From: Poecilobothrus nobilitatus
Taxonomy: Eukaryota; Arthropoda; Insecta; Diptera; Dolichopodidae
Length of the DNA: 64,000 nucleotides
Direction: 5' to 3'
Assembly (NCBI GenBank): GCA_947095535.1
Contig: OX352772.1
Location: forward strand, 251,491,946 to 251,555,945
Position numbers and translations under genes: made by a program. Shown one piece after another: positions 1 through 8,879 of the stretch (position 1 is its first letter; every line of letters begins with the position of its first letter). Below the pieces are notes generated by a model, which saw only the letters and a list, made by a program, of their open reading frames with translations, searched no databases and was not told the origin of the DNA.

Positions 1-778
1 ATAATAGCATGTCAATATCTGTTAAAAGTTCAAAATTTACTTTGGTGTATTTGAGCATAGCATCCCAGGAAAACCCTGGCAAAGTAAAATAATGAACCGG
101 ATCTAAGTCATATGTTTCCATACAAAATTTTCTGAATTTTTCAAAGATATCTGTTAATAACATAATATCAGTTTTTAAATACAAGTCAGAATATTCACCT
201 AAATTTTTGATGTGAAACTCATTCCAAATTTTTATAGCATGATTGTAATCTTCATCACTAATATGCAATTTGTTTAATTCATTATAAAAAAAATGTTTTT
301 CAGGTAATGATGAAATTAAAAATTTTTCATGATTATCTAAATTTTCATAAGGGTAAATTCTTTTTTTGCTAAGCAATGAATATTGATTTTCTGTTAAATT
401 TTCAAATTGATCTTTTAAATTTGGTAATGGTAAAATTCAGTTGGTAATTCAGTTGGTAATGTAATTGCAGACTTATTAATTTTATTGCAATAAAATGAGT
501 GATTATTTAATTTTTCATTTGTATCAAAATAATTAAGACATCTTTCACAAAAATATTTTGTATAACCTTTTTTATTAATATCTTGCGAAAGTAATCTTGA
601 TAAATCTTTAATTAAAACGTAATGATATTTAATCTCTACATCATTATCATTAACATTTGATTCAGAATAACAGTTAATTTTTTGTTTCTGTTCATATATA
701 TTTTGTATTAATAATAAGTTAACATGTATTTCACCTTTTCCTTTTGTTAAGTATAAGGGCACAACCTTATATTCATTT
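1..778 (-). pseudogene. Polinton protein-primed DNA polymerase B, middle part, broken
   Basis: Read on the minus strand, this is the middle of a Polinton/Maverick type-B DNA polymerase, the enzyme that replicates these virus-like transposons from a protein primer. The 460-778 part holds 'HYVLIKDLSRLL' and a Cys/His pair motif ('CERCLNYF', then 'HSFYC'), typical just before the exonuclease domain. A stop follows near 415. A different frame (about 428 to 1) then gives 'EYSDLYLKTDIMLLTDIFE' and 'HYFTLPGFSWDAMLK', which normally lie after the exonuclease domain. So the exonuclease coding region (roughly 300 codons in the family) is missing at about 430-460, where a 12-bp tandem duplication sits (435-458). 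The gene runs off the window start before the polymerase motifs. The N-terminal part lies at 3132-4029 beyond an inserted repeat. Confidence 0.85.
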
Positions 779-889
779 TTATACCCTACACCTAAAGTAT
801 AGGGTATATTAACTTTGGTATGGTGTTTGTAACCACCAAAAGGAAGCGAGTTAGGTATAGACATGTATATATATTCTGAATCAGGATCA

Positions 890-945
890 CCGCCGGAGTC
901 GATTTAGCGATGTCCGCCCGTCCGTCCGTCCGTACGCACGATAAC
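890..945 (-). repeat. mini-me-like core with GTCC proto-microsatellite
   Basis: The plus strand reads GATCACC...GAGTCGATTTAGCGATG followed by GTCCGCCCGTCCGTCCGTCC and then ATAACTCAAAAA. The same order recurs at 13380-13430, 26640-26700, 30090-30150, 33660-33720 and 63780-63850. It matches the known dipteran mini-me arrangement of core plus TA and GTCY proto-microsatellites. Confidence 0.7.
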
Positions 946-1034
946 TCAAAAAATAATGATGCTATCTTGATGAAATTTATATAGTAGGTTACTAATTACG
1001 AAAGAAAGGCTAAGTTCGAATCTGGACAAAATCC

Positions 1035-2720
1035 GTCCATGGGTTCGGATTCTGGAAGCTTCCGAATGATTCCGGGCTTTTGGAGATAATCTCTGCAAAC
1101 GAGATTATCTCCAAAAGCAACAAAGATAGAACCTTCAAATTTTGTACAATGATGTTCCTTCCCGTTCGATTTATGTCTCTGAAATTTAAGAGGATTTGGT
1201 CCATGGGTTTTGGATTTGGAAGCTTCCGAACGAGCCCCAGAGCAAATGAGATTATCTCCAAAACCAATAAAGATATAACCTTTACTTTTGGCAGAATGGT
1301 GTTCTTTCATGTATGATTTAGGCCTCTGAAATTTAAGAGGATTTGGTCCATGGGTTTGGATTTGGAAGCTTCCGAACGAGCACCAGAGCAAATGAGATTA
1401 TCTCCAAAACCAACAAAGATATAACCTTTAAATTTGGCAGGGTGGTGTTCTTTCATGTTTTATTTAAGTCTCTGAAATGTGAGAAGATTTGGTCCATGGG
1501 TTCGGGTTTTGGAAACTTCCGAACGAGCCCCAGAGCAAACGAGATTATCTCCAAAACCAATAAAGATAGAACCTTTAAATTTTTTATAATAATGTTTCTT
1601 CCAGTTTGATTTATCTCTCTAAAATTTAAGAGGATGTGGTCCATGGGTTTGGATTTTGGAAGCTTCCGAACGAGCCCCAGAGCAAATGAGATTATCTCCA
1701 AAAACAACAAATATATACCTATAACCTTTAAATTTGGCCGAATGGTGTTTTTTCATGTTTGATTTAAGTCTCTGAAATTTGAGAGGATTTGGCCATGGGT
1801 TTAAATTTGAAAGAATTTGAACCGTGGATTCGAATTTTGGAAGCTTCCGAACGAGCCGCAGAGCAAATGAGATTATATCCAATACGAACAAAGGTAGAAC
1901 CTTTGAATTTGGTAAAATGGTGTTCTTTCGTGTTTGATTTATGTCTCTGAAATTTAAGAGGATTTGGTCCATGGGTTTGGTTTTGGAAGCTTCCGAACGA
2001 GCACCAGAGCAAATGAGATTATCTCCAAAACCATCAAAGATATAACCTTTAAATTTGGCAGGGTGGTGTTCTTTCATGTTTTATTTAAGTCTCTGAAATG
2101 TGAGAAGATTTGGTCCATGGGTTCGGGTTTTGGAAACTTCCGAACGAGCCCCAGAGCAAACGAGATTATCTCCAAAACCAATAAAGATAGAACCTTTAAA
2201 TTTTTTATAATGATGTTTCTTCCAGTTTGATTTATGTCTCTAAAATTTAAGAGGATGTGGTCCATGGGTTTGGATTTTGGAAGCTTCCGAACGAGCCCCA
2301 GAGCAAATGAGATTATCTCCAAAAACAACAAATATATAACCTTTACTTTTGGCATAATGGTGTTCTTTCATGTATGATTTAGGCCTCTGAAATTTGAGAG
2401 GATTTGGTCCTTGGGTTCGGATTTTGAAAGCTTCCGAACGAGCTTCAGAGCAAATGATATTATCTCCAAATGCAACAAAGATATAACCTTTAAATTAGGC
2501 AGAATGGTGTTCCTTCATATTTGATTTATGTTTCTGAAATTTGTGAGGATTTGGTCCATGGGTTCAAATCTTGGAAGCTTCCGGACGAACCCCAGAGCAA
2601 ACGAGTATATCTCCACAACCAACAAAGATAGAACTTTTATTTTTAGTACAAAGGTGTTCTGTTATGTTTCCTTTTCTGTAAAATTGGAAACTGACATTTG
2701 AAAGAATTTGAACCATGGGT
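1035..2720 (-). repeat. Tandem array of about 147-bp units (12 units)
   Basis: The anchor GTCCATGGG or its variant occurs at 1035, 1199, 1346, 1492, 1639, about 1791, 1967, 2113, 2260, 2407, 2554 and about 2712. Most spacings are 146-147 bp; the exceptions are 164, about 152, about 176 and about 158. The two-unit block 1346-1639 is almost identical to 1967-2260, giving a second-order duplication 621 bp apart. Each unit carries a GGAGATAATCTC inverted repeat and a GGAAGCTTCC palindrome. Confidence 0.9.
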
Positions 2721-3131
2721 TCGTATTTTGGAAACTTCCGGACGAGCACAAGAGCAACGAGCATATCTCCAAAACCAACAAAAGTAGAACCTTTAAATTT
2801 AATAGAATGGTGTTCTGGCAAGTTTTCTTTATGTTCCTGAGATGGATTCGATGAATTGGAGTGGCAATTCGGCTAGCTGACACAAACATCCCAAGGACTA
2901 CCAATCTCCGAAAATAATTAAGATAGAAACTTAAAATTTTATACAAGGGTGTCAAGCATATCCCAAGCGGATGCCTCTTTTACGTTCTTGAAATTCGAGT
3001 TGAATAAGACAGAAAAGGGAAGAAGTTCAAGCAGCTGCCAAAAACACTTATGGATTGTTAATTTAATTCGAATTATTCAGGTGTAGGGTATTAATAAGTC
3101 GGTTGCATCGACTTACTGTTACATTTACTTG

Positions 3132-3450
3132 TTTTAAATTAATTCTAGCCCAAAAACATTTACACTAATTTTATTTAATTGTTCAAATTTGGGAATATCT
3201 TTAATTAATACGGGAAACTTAATTCCATTGAAATTAAGTATCCCCTCATAGTTTGGATAACTTGATCTGCGGTCTGAGTGATGTTGGAAAGGATAAAGTG
3301 ACCCCATTATGCTCCACGCAAAGCATGCATTATCAGAATTTTTAATATTTATGCAAGTATGTTTTTTTTTTAATAAATTGTGGCAAATCTATATATGAAC
3401 CTGCCACAAATGCAGTAATTAATAACTAAATTTATTATTGATGATAAGGC
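3132..3450 (-). pseudogene. Polinton PolB, N-terminal part continued (frameshifted)
   Basis: The minus strand from about 3350 to 3136 gives 'NSDNACFAWSIMGSLYPF' and then 'FEQLNKISVNVFGLELI'. These are the conserved blocks between the N-terminal region and the zinc-ribbon/exonuclease region of Polinton PolB. The stretch lies in another frame than the ORF ending at 3451 and has in-frame stops near 3360-3440. Coding stops abruptly at 3136, where the family A repeat begins, and resumes at 778 with 'EYKVVPLYLT'. This shows that the repeat split the gene. Confidence 0.8.
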
Positions 3451-4029
3451 TCAAGCGCTGCCTTTTTCCTGAAAATCATCAAATTTAGTTAAAAGTTCAC
3501 CGATTGTTTTTTCACACCAATCATCACTTTCCCCCCTAAACACAACCGAATTTTCAGTACTTAAATATTTTAAATCATACACATTTTCAATATCATCATT
3601 TAAATTTGGTAATACAAATTCACCGCAAAATGTTAAATTTATTTTTAATGCACTATATGTCAATAATATTTCATTTACTTTACTAATTATTATTTTTTTA
3701 CAATTTTCCAGAAATATTTTTGGGTCTACATCATTAATGTTTGTTATTAGCCCGGTTTGTAGTCTATTTTGGAATGCTGATGTTAAATTTTTCCATTCCA
3801 ATTCACTATTGTCTTTATTTAATAACTGAAATTTAATTTTAGTTTTTAAGATTCTAAACTTAATTCCACTATTTGATAATTTATTTTCACTCAATAATTT
3901 ATTTAAATATATTAAGTCTTTTAGTATTACCATTAAATGTTCTTTTAAATTTTCTTCAGTCGCGTTCTTTTCATTTTTAAGAGAAAGCCGTATATACTTT
4001 CTTAAAATAATTTTTGATATGTCCGTCAT
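3451..4029 (-). pseudogene. Polinton PolB, N-terminal 192 residues
   Basis: This is an open frame of 192 codons from the ATG at 4029. The C-terminal half has 'INDVDPKIFLENCKKII', 'KINLTFCGEFVLPN', 'DWCEKTIGELLTKFDDFQEKGSA'. That is the usual N-terminal region of insect Polinton PolB ahead of the 'SGW.L..I' block. A frameshift or stop follows directly where that block should be, so the ORF is a truncated piece of a gene several times longer. The protein would have primed replication from the element termini. The upstream region (4030-4240) is AT-rich with no recognisable promoter. Confidence 0.8.
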
Positions 4030-4240
4030 TGTAAAATTATCTTTTATTTAATATTCTACTTAACCGTCCAATAAAAATTTTAATACCAATTTCAATTTTA
4101 ATAATTTGTTTTAAAAAGAACTATAAAACTAATTTGCGGTTTTTCAATTAAATTATCAGTAAGTTTTAATTGATTAATATGATAAAAAAATTTTCTATTT
4201 CGCATAGAAGAAACCTTTGGCTTTAGCTACAATTAATAAA

Positions 4241-4392
4241 TACAACTAGTACACTCTTTTGTACTGGTTCTACTACCTGAAATTAAAATATCTGAAAATG
4301 AAAATATTTGCGAAAATACAACTAGTACACTCTTTTGTACTGGTTCTACTACCTGAAATTAAAATATCTGAAAATGAAAATATTTGCGAAAA
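4241..4392. repeat. 76-bp direct tandem duplication
   Basis: TACAACTAGTACACTC... through ...ATATTTGCGAAAA occurs at 4241 and again at 4317 with an exact 76-bp offset and essentially no differences. It lies between the PolB start and the poly-Asn ORF of the Polinton, so it looks like a recent local duplication in an intergenic spacer. Confidence 0.9.
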
Positions 4393-4452
4393 ATAACTTA
4401 TTATTTATAGTTTACTTTATTTATTTTATTTCAATTTTTTTCTTTTATAATA

Positions 4453-4866
4453 TTATTGGTTATCGGCCAATTTTTGACAAATAATCAGTATGTTAGTTTG
4501 TTGGTTTAGTGTTTCAATTTGCTCTTCTGATATGTAGTCCAACATATACTCGGGCAAGAAAAAAACTGAGTTTTCAAACTCCAGCATAAGTCGTTGGCCA
4601 TAAATTGTGTTTTTCTTTTGTATTTTATTTATCTGGTAATATTTTCCTAATATTACCTCCCCCACTCGTAAAGCTCTTTTCATAACATTTCGCCTTATAA
4701 CTTTCTCGTTGAAATTGTCTAAGATGCTATAAACGCTTTCTTCAGATTTACGTTTACGCTTACTGTTGTTGGTGTTGTTGCTGTAGTTTTTGTTGTTGTT
4801 GCTGTAGTTTTTGTTGTTGTTGTTGCTGTTGTTTTTGTTGTTGTTGTTTTTGTTGTTGTTGTTCAC
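4453..4866 (-). CDS. Small Polinton-associated protein with poly-Asn N-terminus
   Basis: This is an open frame of 137 residues. Residues 1-35 are Asn-rich (an AAC microsatellite), followed by a basic stretch 'SKRKRKSEESVYSILDNF' that could act as a nuclear localisation signal. The core (about residues 60-115) contains 'VGEVILGKYYQINKI', 'YGQRLMLEFEN' and 'FFLPEYM'. This pattern, 'Y.I..I.. YG..l.lEle...FLP', resembles small proteins I associate with Polintons and large DNA viruses, possibly OB-fold-like. The function is unknown to me. It has the same strand as PolB and lies 424 bp upstream of it, with the integrase tail behind it, which supports Polinton origin. The Asn run has expanded by repeat slippage. 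Open but not shown to be functional. Confidence 0.55.
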   Translation of the reverse strand: MNNNNKNNNNKNNSNNNNKNYSNNNKNYSNNTNNSKRKRKSEESVYSILDNFNEKVIRRNVMKRALRVGEVILGKYYQINKIQKKNTIYGQRLMLEFENSVFFLPEYMLDYISEEQIETLNQQTNILIICQKLADNQ

Positions 4867-5024
4867 GGTTTTGTGATCCCTACTGGTGCTCGGTATAGCA
4901 TAATCAAATGCTGATGTTAGATCTAAATAATTATTAGAAGTAATAATTATTTAACTAATTCTTTTAAACTGAATAATAATTTTCAAACGGCAGTCCTTTT
5001 ATTTGAAATTTTCAGTTGCATAGG

Positions 5025-5290
5025 CGGGTTTAATCAATACAAATTTCGGAAAGGTTATAGTCCAAATTGGACAACGGAAGTATTTAAAAATTTAAAATAA
5101 GGAAAGTTCAAATCACTAACCCTGTCACATATTTACATTGGACAGCGGAAGTATTTAAAATAAGGAAAGTTCAAATCACTAACCCTGTCACATATTTACT
5201 GGAAGATTATCAAGCTCAACCCATACTAGGGGGTTCTATGAATATGAATTGTTAAAAACTGAAAAAAAAGCATGTGTTTTTGATTGAAAA
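5025..5290 (+). pseudogene. Polinton integrase C-terminal fragment
   Basis: The plus strand gives 'FRKGYSPNWTTEVFK', 'QITNPVTYLLEDYQ' and 'GGSYEYELLKT', which is the C-terminal DNA-binding/SH3-like region of the Polinton retrovirus-like integrase. It matches the better preserved copies at 31314-31597 and 38523-38806. A 71-bp tandem duplication (starting at 5067 and 5138) and stops break the frame. The catalytic core is absent. It lies opposite in strand to PolB and next to the small ORFs at 4453 and 5425, which marks this stretch as Polinton interior. Confidence 0.75.
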
Positions 5291-5424
5291 AATTCTTAAA
5301 ACTAGAGATAATAACATCATTTTAGTTATAAACATTTTCTTCATTTTAAAGAGGCAAATTTTTTTTTTGATTTTTTTTCTATTGATTTCTAATTTATAAT
5401 TATACTTAATTAGAAAATCTTTCA

Positions 5425-5748
5425 TTAAAAATTTTGTTTCCGATGATTACTATCTAGAATCTTACATATAATATCTTTGGTATTTTGAATTCTTTGTTTG
5501 AATCTATAGCGATCCAGTGCTATGAATTCCCAATATTTTTGTCGAGCTAATTTATACGCGGTATTCCATTTGTATAATATATGTATCTGCGGTTTTAAAT
5601 TGAACTTAACTCTTTTTTTTATCTTCTGTTCATCACTCTCGTCCTCTGTAGAAGAATCTAAAATATTATCTTTCTGCTCCTCGATTTCTTCAGAAGAATC
5701 TGAAACATCCAAACACTCGAATAAATCTATAACCTCTTTCTTACTCAT
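5425..5748 (-). CDS. PPP1R15 (GADD34/CReP)-like protein in Polinton, copy 1
   Basis: This is a 107-residue open frame. The first 45 residues are acidic and Ser-rich ('DSSTEDESDEQ'). Then 'KKRVKFNLKPQIH' gives an RVxF-type PP1 docking motif (RVKF) with the following hydrophobic-basic strand, and 'KWNTAYKLARQKYWEF', 'LDRYRFKQRI' follow. This order (RVxF, W..AY..AR...WE, DR.RF..RI) is the conserved C-terminal core of PPP1R15 proteins. Those recruit PP1 to dephosphorylate eIF2alpha and restart translation. The Arg and Trp needed for G-actin/PP1 holoenzyme assembly in PPP1R15 appear kept (AR...W). Host PPP1R15 proteins are much longer. The ORF lies beside Polinton PolB and integrase pieces, and a related ORF sits in the second Polinton. 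Homology is from reading, not from a search. Confidence 0.7.
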   Translation of the reverse strand: MSKKEVIDLFECLDVSDSSEEIEEQKDNILDSSTEDESDEQKIKKRVKFNLKPQIHILYKWNTAYKLARQKYWEFIALDRYRFKQRIQNTKDIICKILDSNHRKQNF

Positions 5749-5814
5749 CTTAAATATAAATAATCTTTTTAAAAAAAAAAAAAAGGAATCTCCTTTGACG
5801 TCATTTTAGATTTA

Positions 5815-6470
5815 TATTTTAAAATTTATGTAGGCGTATTACATACAACACACAAATTTTTTAATTTTTTAATTTTCAAGTAAATTTTAAAAATGTTAAA
5901 GATCTCATTATTATTTCTTATACAGTAAGTATTTCTTATCAATTAGTATGGTGGTTTTTTTTCATTTTTTTGTTTTTTTTTCAACATACCAAATTTCAAG
6001 TTCAAGAAACCATAGAAAATTTGTATTATATTGTATGTAGATAAGAAATTCTATTTTTCTACAATTCATTTTTTATTTTCCTTATCACATATTTAATTTC
6101 AAATTCAACAAACCACATTTTTTTTTAATTTCTCACAACTATAAGACTATCAGTTAAAAAATAAACTATAAAAATTTTTTTTCAGTTTCCAAAAGCTTTA
6201 CTCGTGTATGAAAAATTTTTGTTTTGAATAGAAGAGATGCTAATATTTATTCAAAGTTGTAGAGCAATTACATATGTGCCCAACCCCAGCTTCTAGCCCC
6301 AGTTCTGCACCCAACCCAAGTTCTCCGCTGAGACCATCGTTTTCATTCACTTTCAGAAACGTAAATTCAATTCCATTATACCACCCCCAAAACAAACAAA
6401 ACAAAAATATAAAACAAATAACAAACCAACAAACAAAAATATAAAAACAAATTACTCATTTCCTGGTCTA
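5815..6470. other. AT-rich spacer, nothing recognised
   Basis: There are poly-T and poly-A runs and no coding signal. A 16-bp direct repeat of the CGGCCTGGTCTAGAAT type lies at about 6460-6500. Confidence 0.6.
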
Positions 6471-6479
6471 GAATCGGCC

Positions 6480-6919
6480 TGGTCTAGAATCGGCTTAGTA
6501 TACCTACTGGCGTTATATAAAAATATAGTATGTATATGAGAATTAATGCATATGCATATTAATATATGTATGCATATTTGGTATTTTGTAGTAAGTTTAG
6601 TGTAAATTAATATAATATGTACATTTGCCTCTCAGTAACAAATGGTAATAGCATATTTGGAAAAGGTTTGAATTGATAATCGTTAGATGGAAGGTTAGAA
6701 TCTGCTTTTGAAGAATGTTGAAACATATAGGTATAGTTTGAATATAAATATATATGTACAAACCATAGTTCTAGAAATTATAAACTTCACCCAAATTATT
6801 TTAAAATACCGAAAAATTAAAAATATAACATTATAATCAGAGTGACAGACTATGAACATACCAACGGGTTCGTACGGCTATCTAAGAGTTGACAAAGGCA
6901 ACTGTATCCTTCCTTGTTT
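6480..6919 (-). mobile_element. Family B Helitron-like element, 5' remnant
   Basis: On the minus strand from 6919 it reads AAACAAGGAAGGATACAGTTG then TTTGTCAACTCTTAGATAGCCGTACGAACC. This is the 5' end seen for the family B element at 25194. Homology to 25194-25500 continues through about 6560 (including the GTGACAGACTATG and ACCCAAATTATTTTAAAATA blocks). The core and 3' end are missing. Confidence 0.65.
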
Positions 6920-7440
6920 TTAGTATTACTATTATAATTATTATCATTATTATTATTATTAATTTCATCGCTATAATTACAAGATTGGTTCCTACTGTTA
7001 ATGTTTTTATTACTATTATTCTTAATGTTATTATCATTATTATAATATTTCTCATTAATAGTTTTATTTTTGTTATTATTACTACCTTTTTTATCATTCA
7101 TTAAAATTCTATTTGTTTTTGACCAAAATTTAGGAATTAAGTATGCTAATGTGCCTTTTCTTATGATTTCTATTACATATTTTAGAGTTTTTATTTTCAT
7201 TTATAACAATAGTTGGATTATTATTGATTTCATTACTATCTATCAAACTAACATTATTATAACCATTATTATTAGTATTATTATTGAAATTAGACAGCTT
7301 ATTTTTTGTGTTATCTAAATTATTATTATAAATAATGGCAGTGCTATAACTATTTGAATTATTATTTTTATTTTTATCACTAATATCATTACCATTATTA
7401 AAATTATCATTACTTTTATTAACACTTTTTTTTTATCAAA
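6920..7440. repeat. Degenerate ATT/AAT-rich microsatellite
   Basis: The stretch is dominated by imperfect ATT, ATC and ACT triplets. Apparent ORFs here encode only Asn, Ile and Thr runs and are artefacts of the repeat. Confidence 0.75.
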
Positions 7441-7636
7441 TTTGGAACACTATATATGTACATATTTATTTGAAATAAGGTCATCCACTTAAGTACTTTA
7501 GTTGCTTGTAACCAATTATTTTTTTTTAAACTTATTTTATTTCGATATAAAGGACATAGTCTACTTAAAGTTTTGTGGTTAATATCTAGTCCCAAGTTAA
7601 ATTTCTAATTATCTGTTATACAATTAATACATTTAT

Positions 7637-7830
7637 TTATTTCTTCCTTCTCACATTCACTCGTTTTATGTAGCTGATGGCACTTAGCTTGTCATCGTTC
7701 GTACACTCAACCGCTATATGTTTAAAACCCTTACATTTGAAACATCTCGTGACGTTTATTGCATTAAACACTTTACATTCTATTCGGAAACATAGAATTG
7801 GGAGTGGGGCTGTAAGGAAACATTATTACT
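7637..7830 (-). pseudogene. LINE ORF1 (gag-like) CCHC zinc-knuckle fragment
   Basis: The minus strand reads 'IECKVFNAINVTRCFKCKGF', then 'KHIAVECTNDDKLSAISYI', ending in a stop at 7637. The C-x2-C-x4-H-x4-C knuckle and its lead-in match the nucleic-acid-binding gag-like ORF1 of CR1/Jockey-group LINEs, including the one at 60690-61169. Only one knuckle is kept. The upstream side joins a SINE-tail copy at 7789. Confidence 0.65.
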
Positions 7831-8130
7831 ATTTTGCCTATTATTATTACTATTTTGTTAACAGTGACTATAACCGTTACACAAGTTACAACATACAGTA
7901 GTATATAACACTTTACTGCATGATGTAATTACTGAAGTCAACCCCCACTGTCACCGTATCAGCTATTATTATTGGGTATTAGTATTACTTATTAATATTA
8001 TTATTATTTTACTACAGAGTCAGGATCTGCAGTGGATTACAACGTGCAGTAGTATATAACACCTTACTGCATGATGTAACCAAATATAGCTCGACTGTAG
8101 CAGCTATTATTACTATTATTACTATTACTA
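7789..8130 (-). repeat. SINE body/tail copies in tandem
   Basis: 7789-7945 is the reverse complement of the body and tail of the SINE at 8885-9140 (GTTATATACTACT...GTTGTAAC...GGTTATAGTCACTGTTA and the CCCCACTCCCAATTC block). A second copy of its AGTAGTATATAACACNTTACTGCATGATGTAA segment lies at about 8043-8085. The tRNA-like head is missing from both, so they are head-truncated copies. Confidence 0.6.
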
Positions 8131-8134
8131 GTGT

Positions 8135-8620
8135 CGCCAGTGCTCGAAATTCAAGCAAATGTCACCAACCGCTCGACATTTGAACCGATTGAGTTTTTTT
8201 TTCCACGGAAGGTGGAATCTTCAACAAACACAAAGAAAATCTAACAAATTCAATATTAATCGCTGTAAAAAAAGTGATCATTAAAAGTAATTCAAAATGC
8301 ATACATAATTAATGTTAACCGGACTTACTCATATAAATAATAATTTGTTTTTCAAAAACAATTAAACATATTTTTTCATTTATTAAAAATATTAAAATGT
8401 TTATATTATGTTTTTAAAAATATTTTATAACATCAAGACATCAATAATATAAATGTAATGTTTTTCCGGGTTTTTTATTATACATACCTCTCGTTCTCGC
8501 TTTAATTTAAAAATTATGTAACCAAAATAACTTACATACATATATCTTACATACCTACCTAATTTAGAATAAAAAAAACCCAAGAAAACAATTTAAATTT
8601 ATTTTATAGATACATAATAT
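8135..8620. other. AT-rich spacer, nothing recognised
   Basis: No coding signal was found. One copy of a CTTATACATACCTC motif at about 8482 recurs at 8708 and 9368. Confidence 0.5.
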
Positions 8621-8785
8621 ATAACATGTAGGTACATACAAAATTATAAAAAAGAAAAAAAAACAAAATCAAATATGAATTCAATTTTTTTTCTTCCATT
8701 CTTTTCTTATACATACCTCCCGCATCAAATTTTTATTTTAAAATGAATTTTTTTCACACAATTTCAAATTAGGCTCTTGAGAGAA

Positions 8786-8878
8786 AAAAAGTCGAAAACA
8801 AAGAGAGAGAGAGTTAATTCCGAGGCAAGCTAAACTCCTTGCTGATCTACATAAAAGTTTAGTCGACTCAGCAATACA
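8786..8878. repeat. GAGAGAGAG / TGACTCAGCA dispersed repeat, copy 1
   Basis: AAGTCGAAAACAAAGAGAGA... TTCCGAGGCA... TTGCTGAT... ATAAAAGTTTAGTCGACTCAGCA matches 43748-43850 over about 95 bp. TGCTGA and TCAGCA form short inverted repeats. Confidence 0.7.
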
Positions 8879-8879
8879 G

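Larger units (their letters stand above)
779..3131 (-). mobile_element. Helitron/DINE-like non-autonomous element, family A copy 1
   Basis: On the minus strand the element starts CAAGTAAATG at 3131. A near-palindrome follows at 3096-3117 (TAAGTCG...CGACTTA), then ATACCCTACACCTGAA. It ends in the hairpin-forming ATACCCTATACTTTAGGTGTAGGGTAT at 781-807. Near the 3' end (890-945) it has the dipteran mini-me-like core: an AT-rich tract, a GATCACC...GAGTCGATTTA block and GTCC repeats. The interior is a tandem array of about 147-bp units. No protein is encoded; the ORFs that can be drawn are repeat translations. It is inserted inside the PolB gene of the surrounding Polinton. Assignment to the Helitron/Helentron group is inferred from structure and from the empty site seen for copy 2. 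Confidence 0.75.

Noticed and set aside
785..807. Classical DNA-transposon terminal inverted repeats for family A
   Set aside because: ATACCC/GGGTAT is inverted at both ends but also forms a hairpin within the 3' end, and the empty site shows no target duplication. A Helitron-type end fits better.
996..2355. Many 80-150 codon ORFs on both strands with recurring 'GSFRTSPRANEIISKTNKD'-type peptides
   Set aside because: All frames of a 147-bp repeat stay open because the unit length is a multiple of three (147 = 49 x 3). Coding in several frames on both strands at once points to repeat structure, not to a protein. The same holds for 29433-29992 and 33296-33649.
4241..4392. CRISPR-like or LTR-like direct repeats
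   Set aside because: Only two adjacent copies with no spacer; a simple tandem duplication.
6850..7318. Asn-rich and Ile-rich ORFs
   Set aside because: Degenerate ATT repeat and repeat-element sequence.
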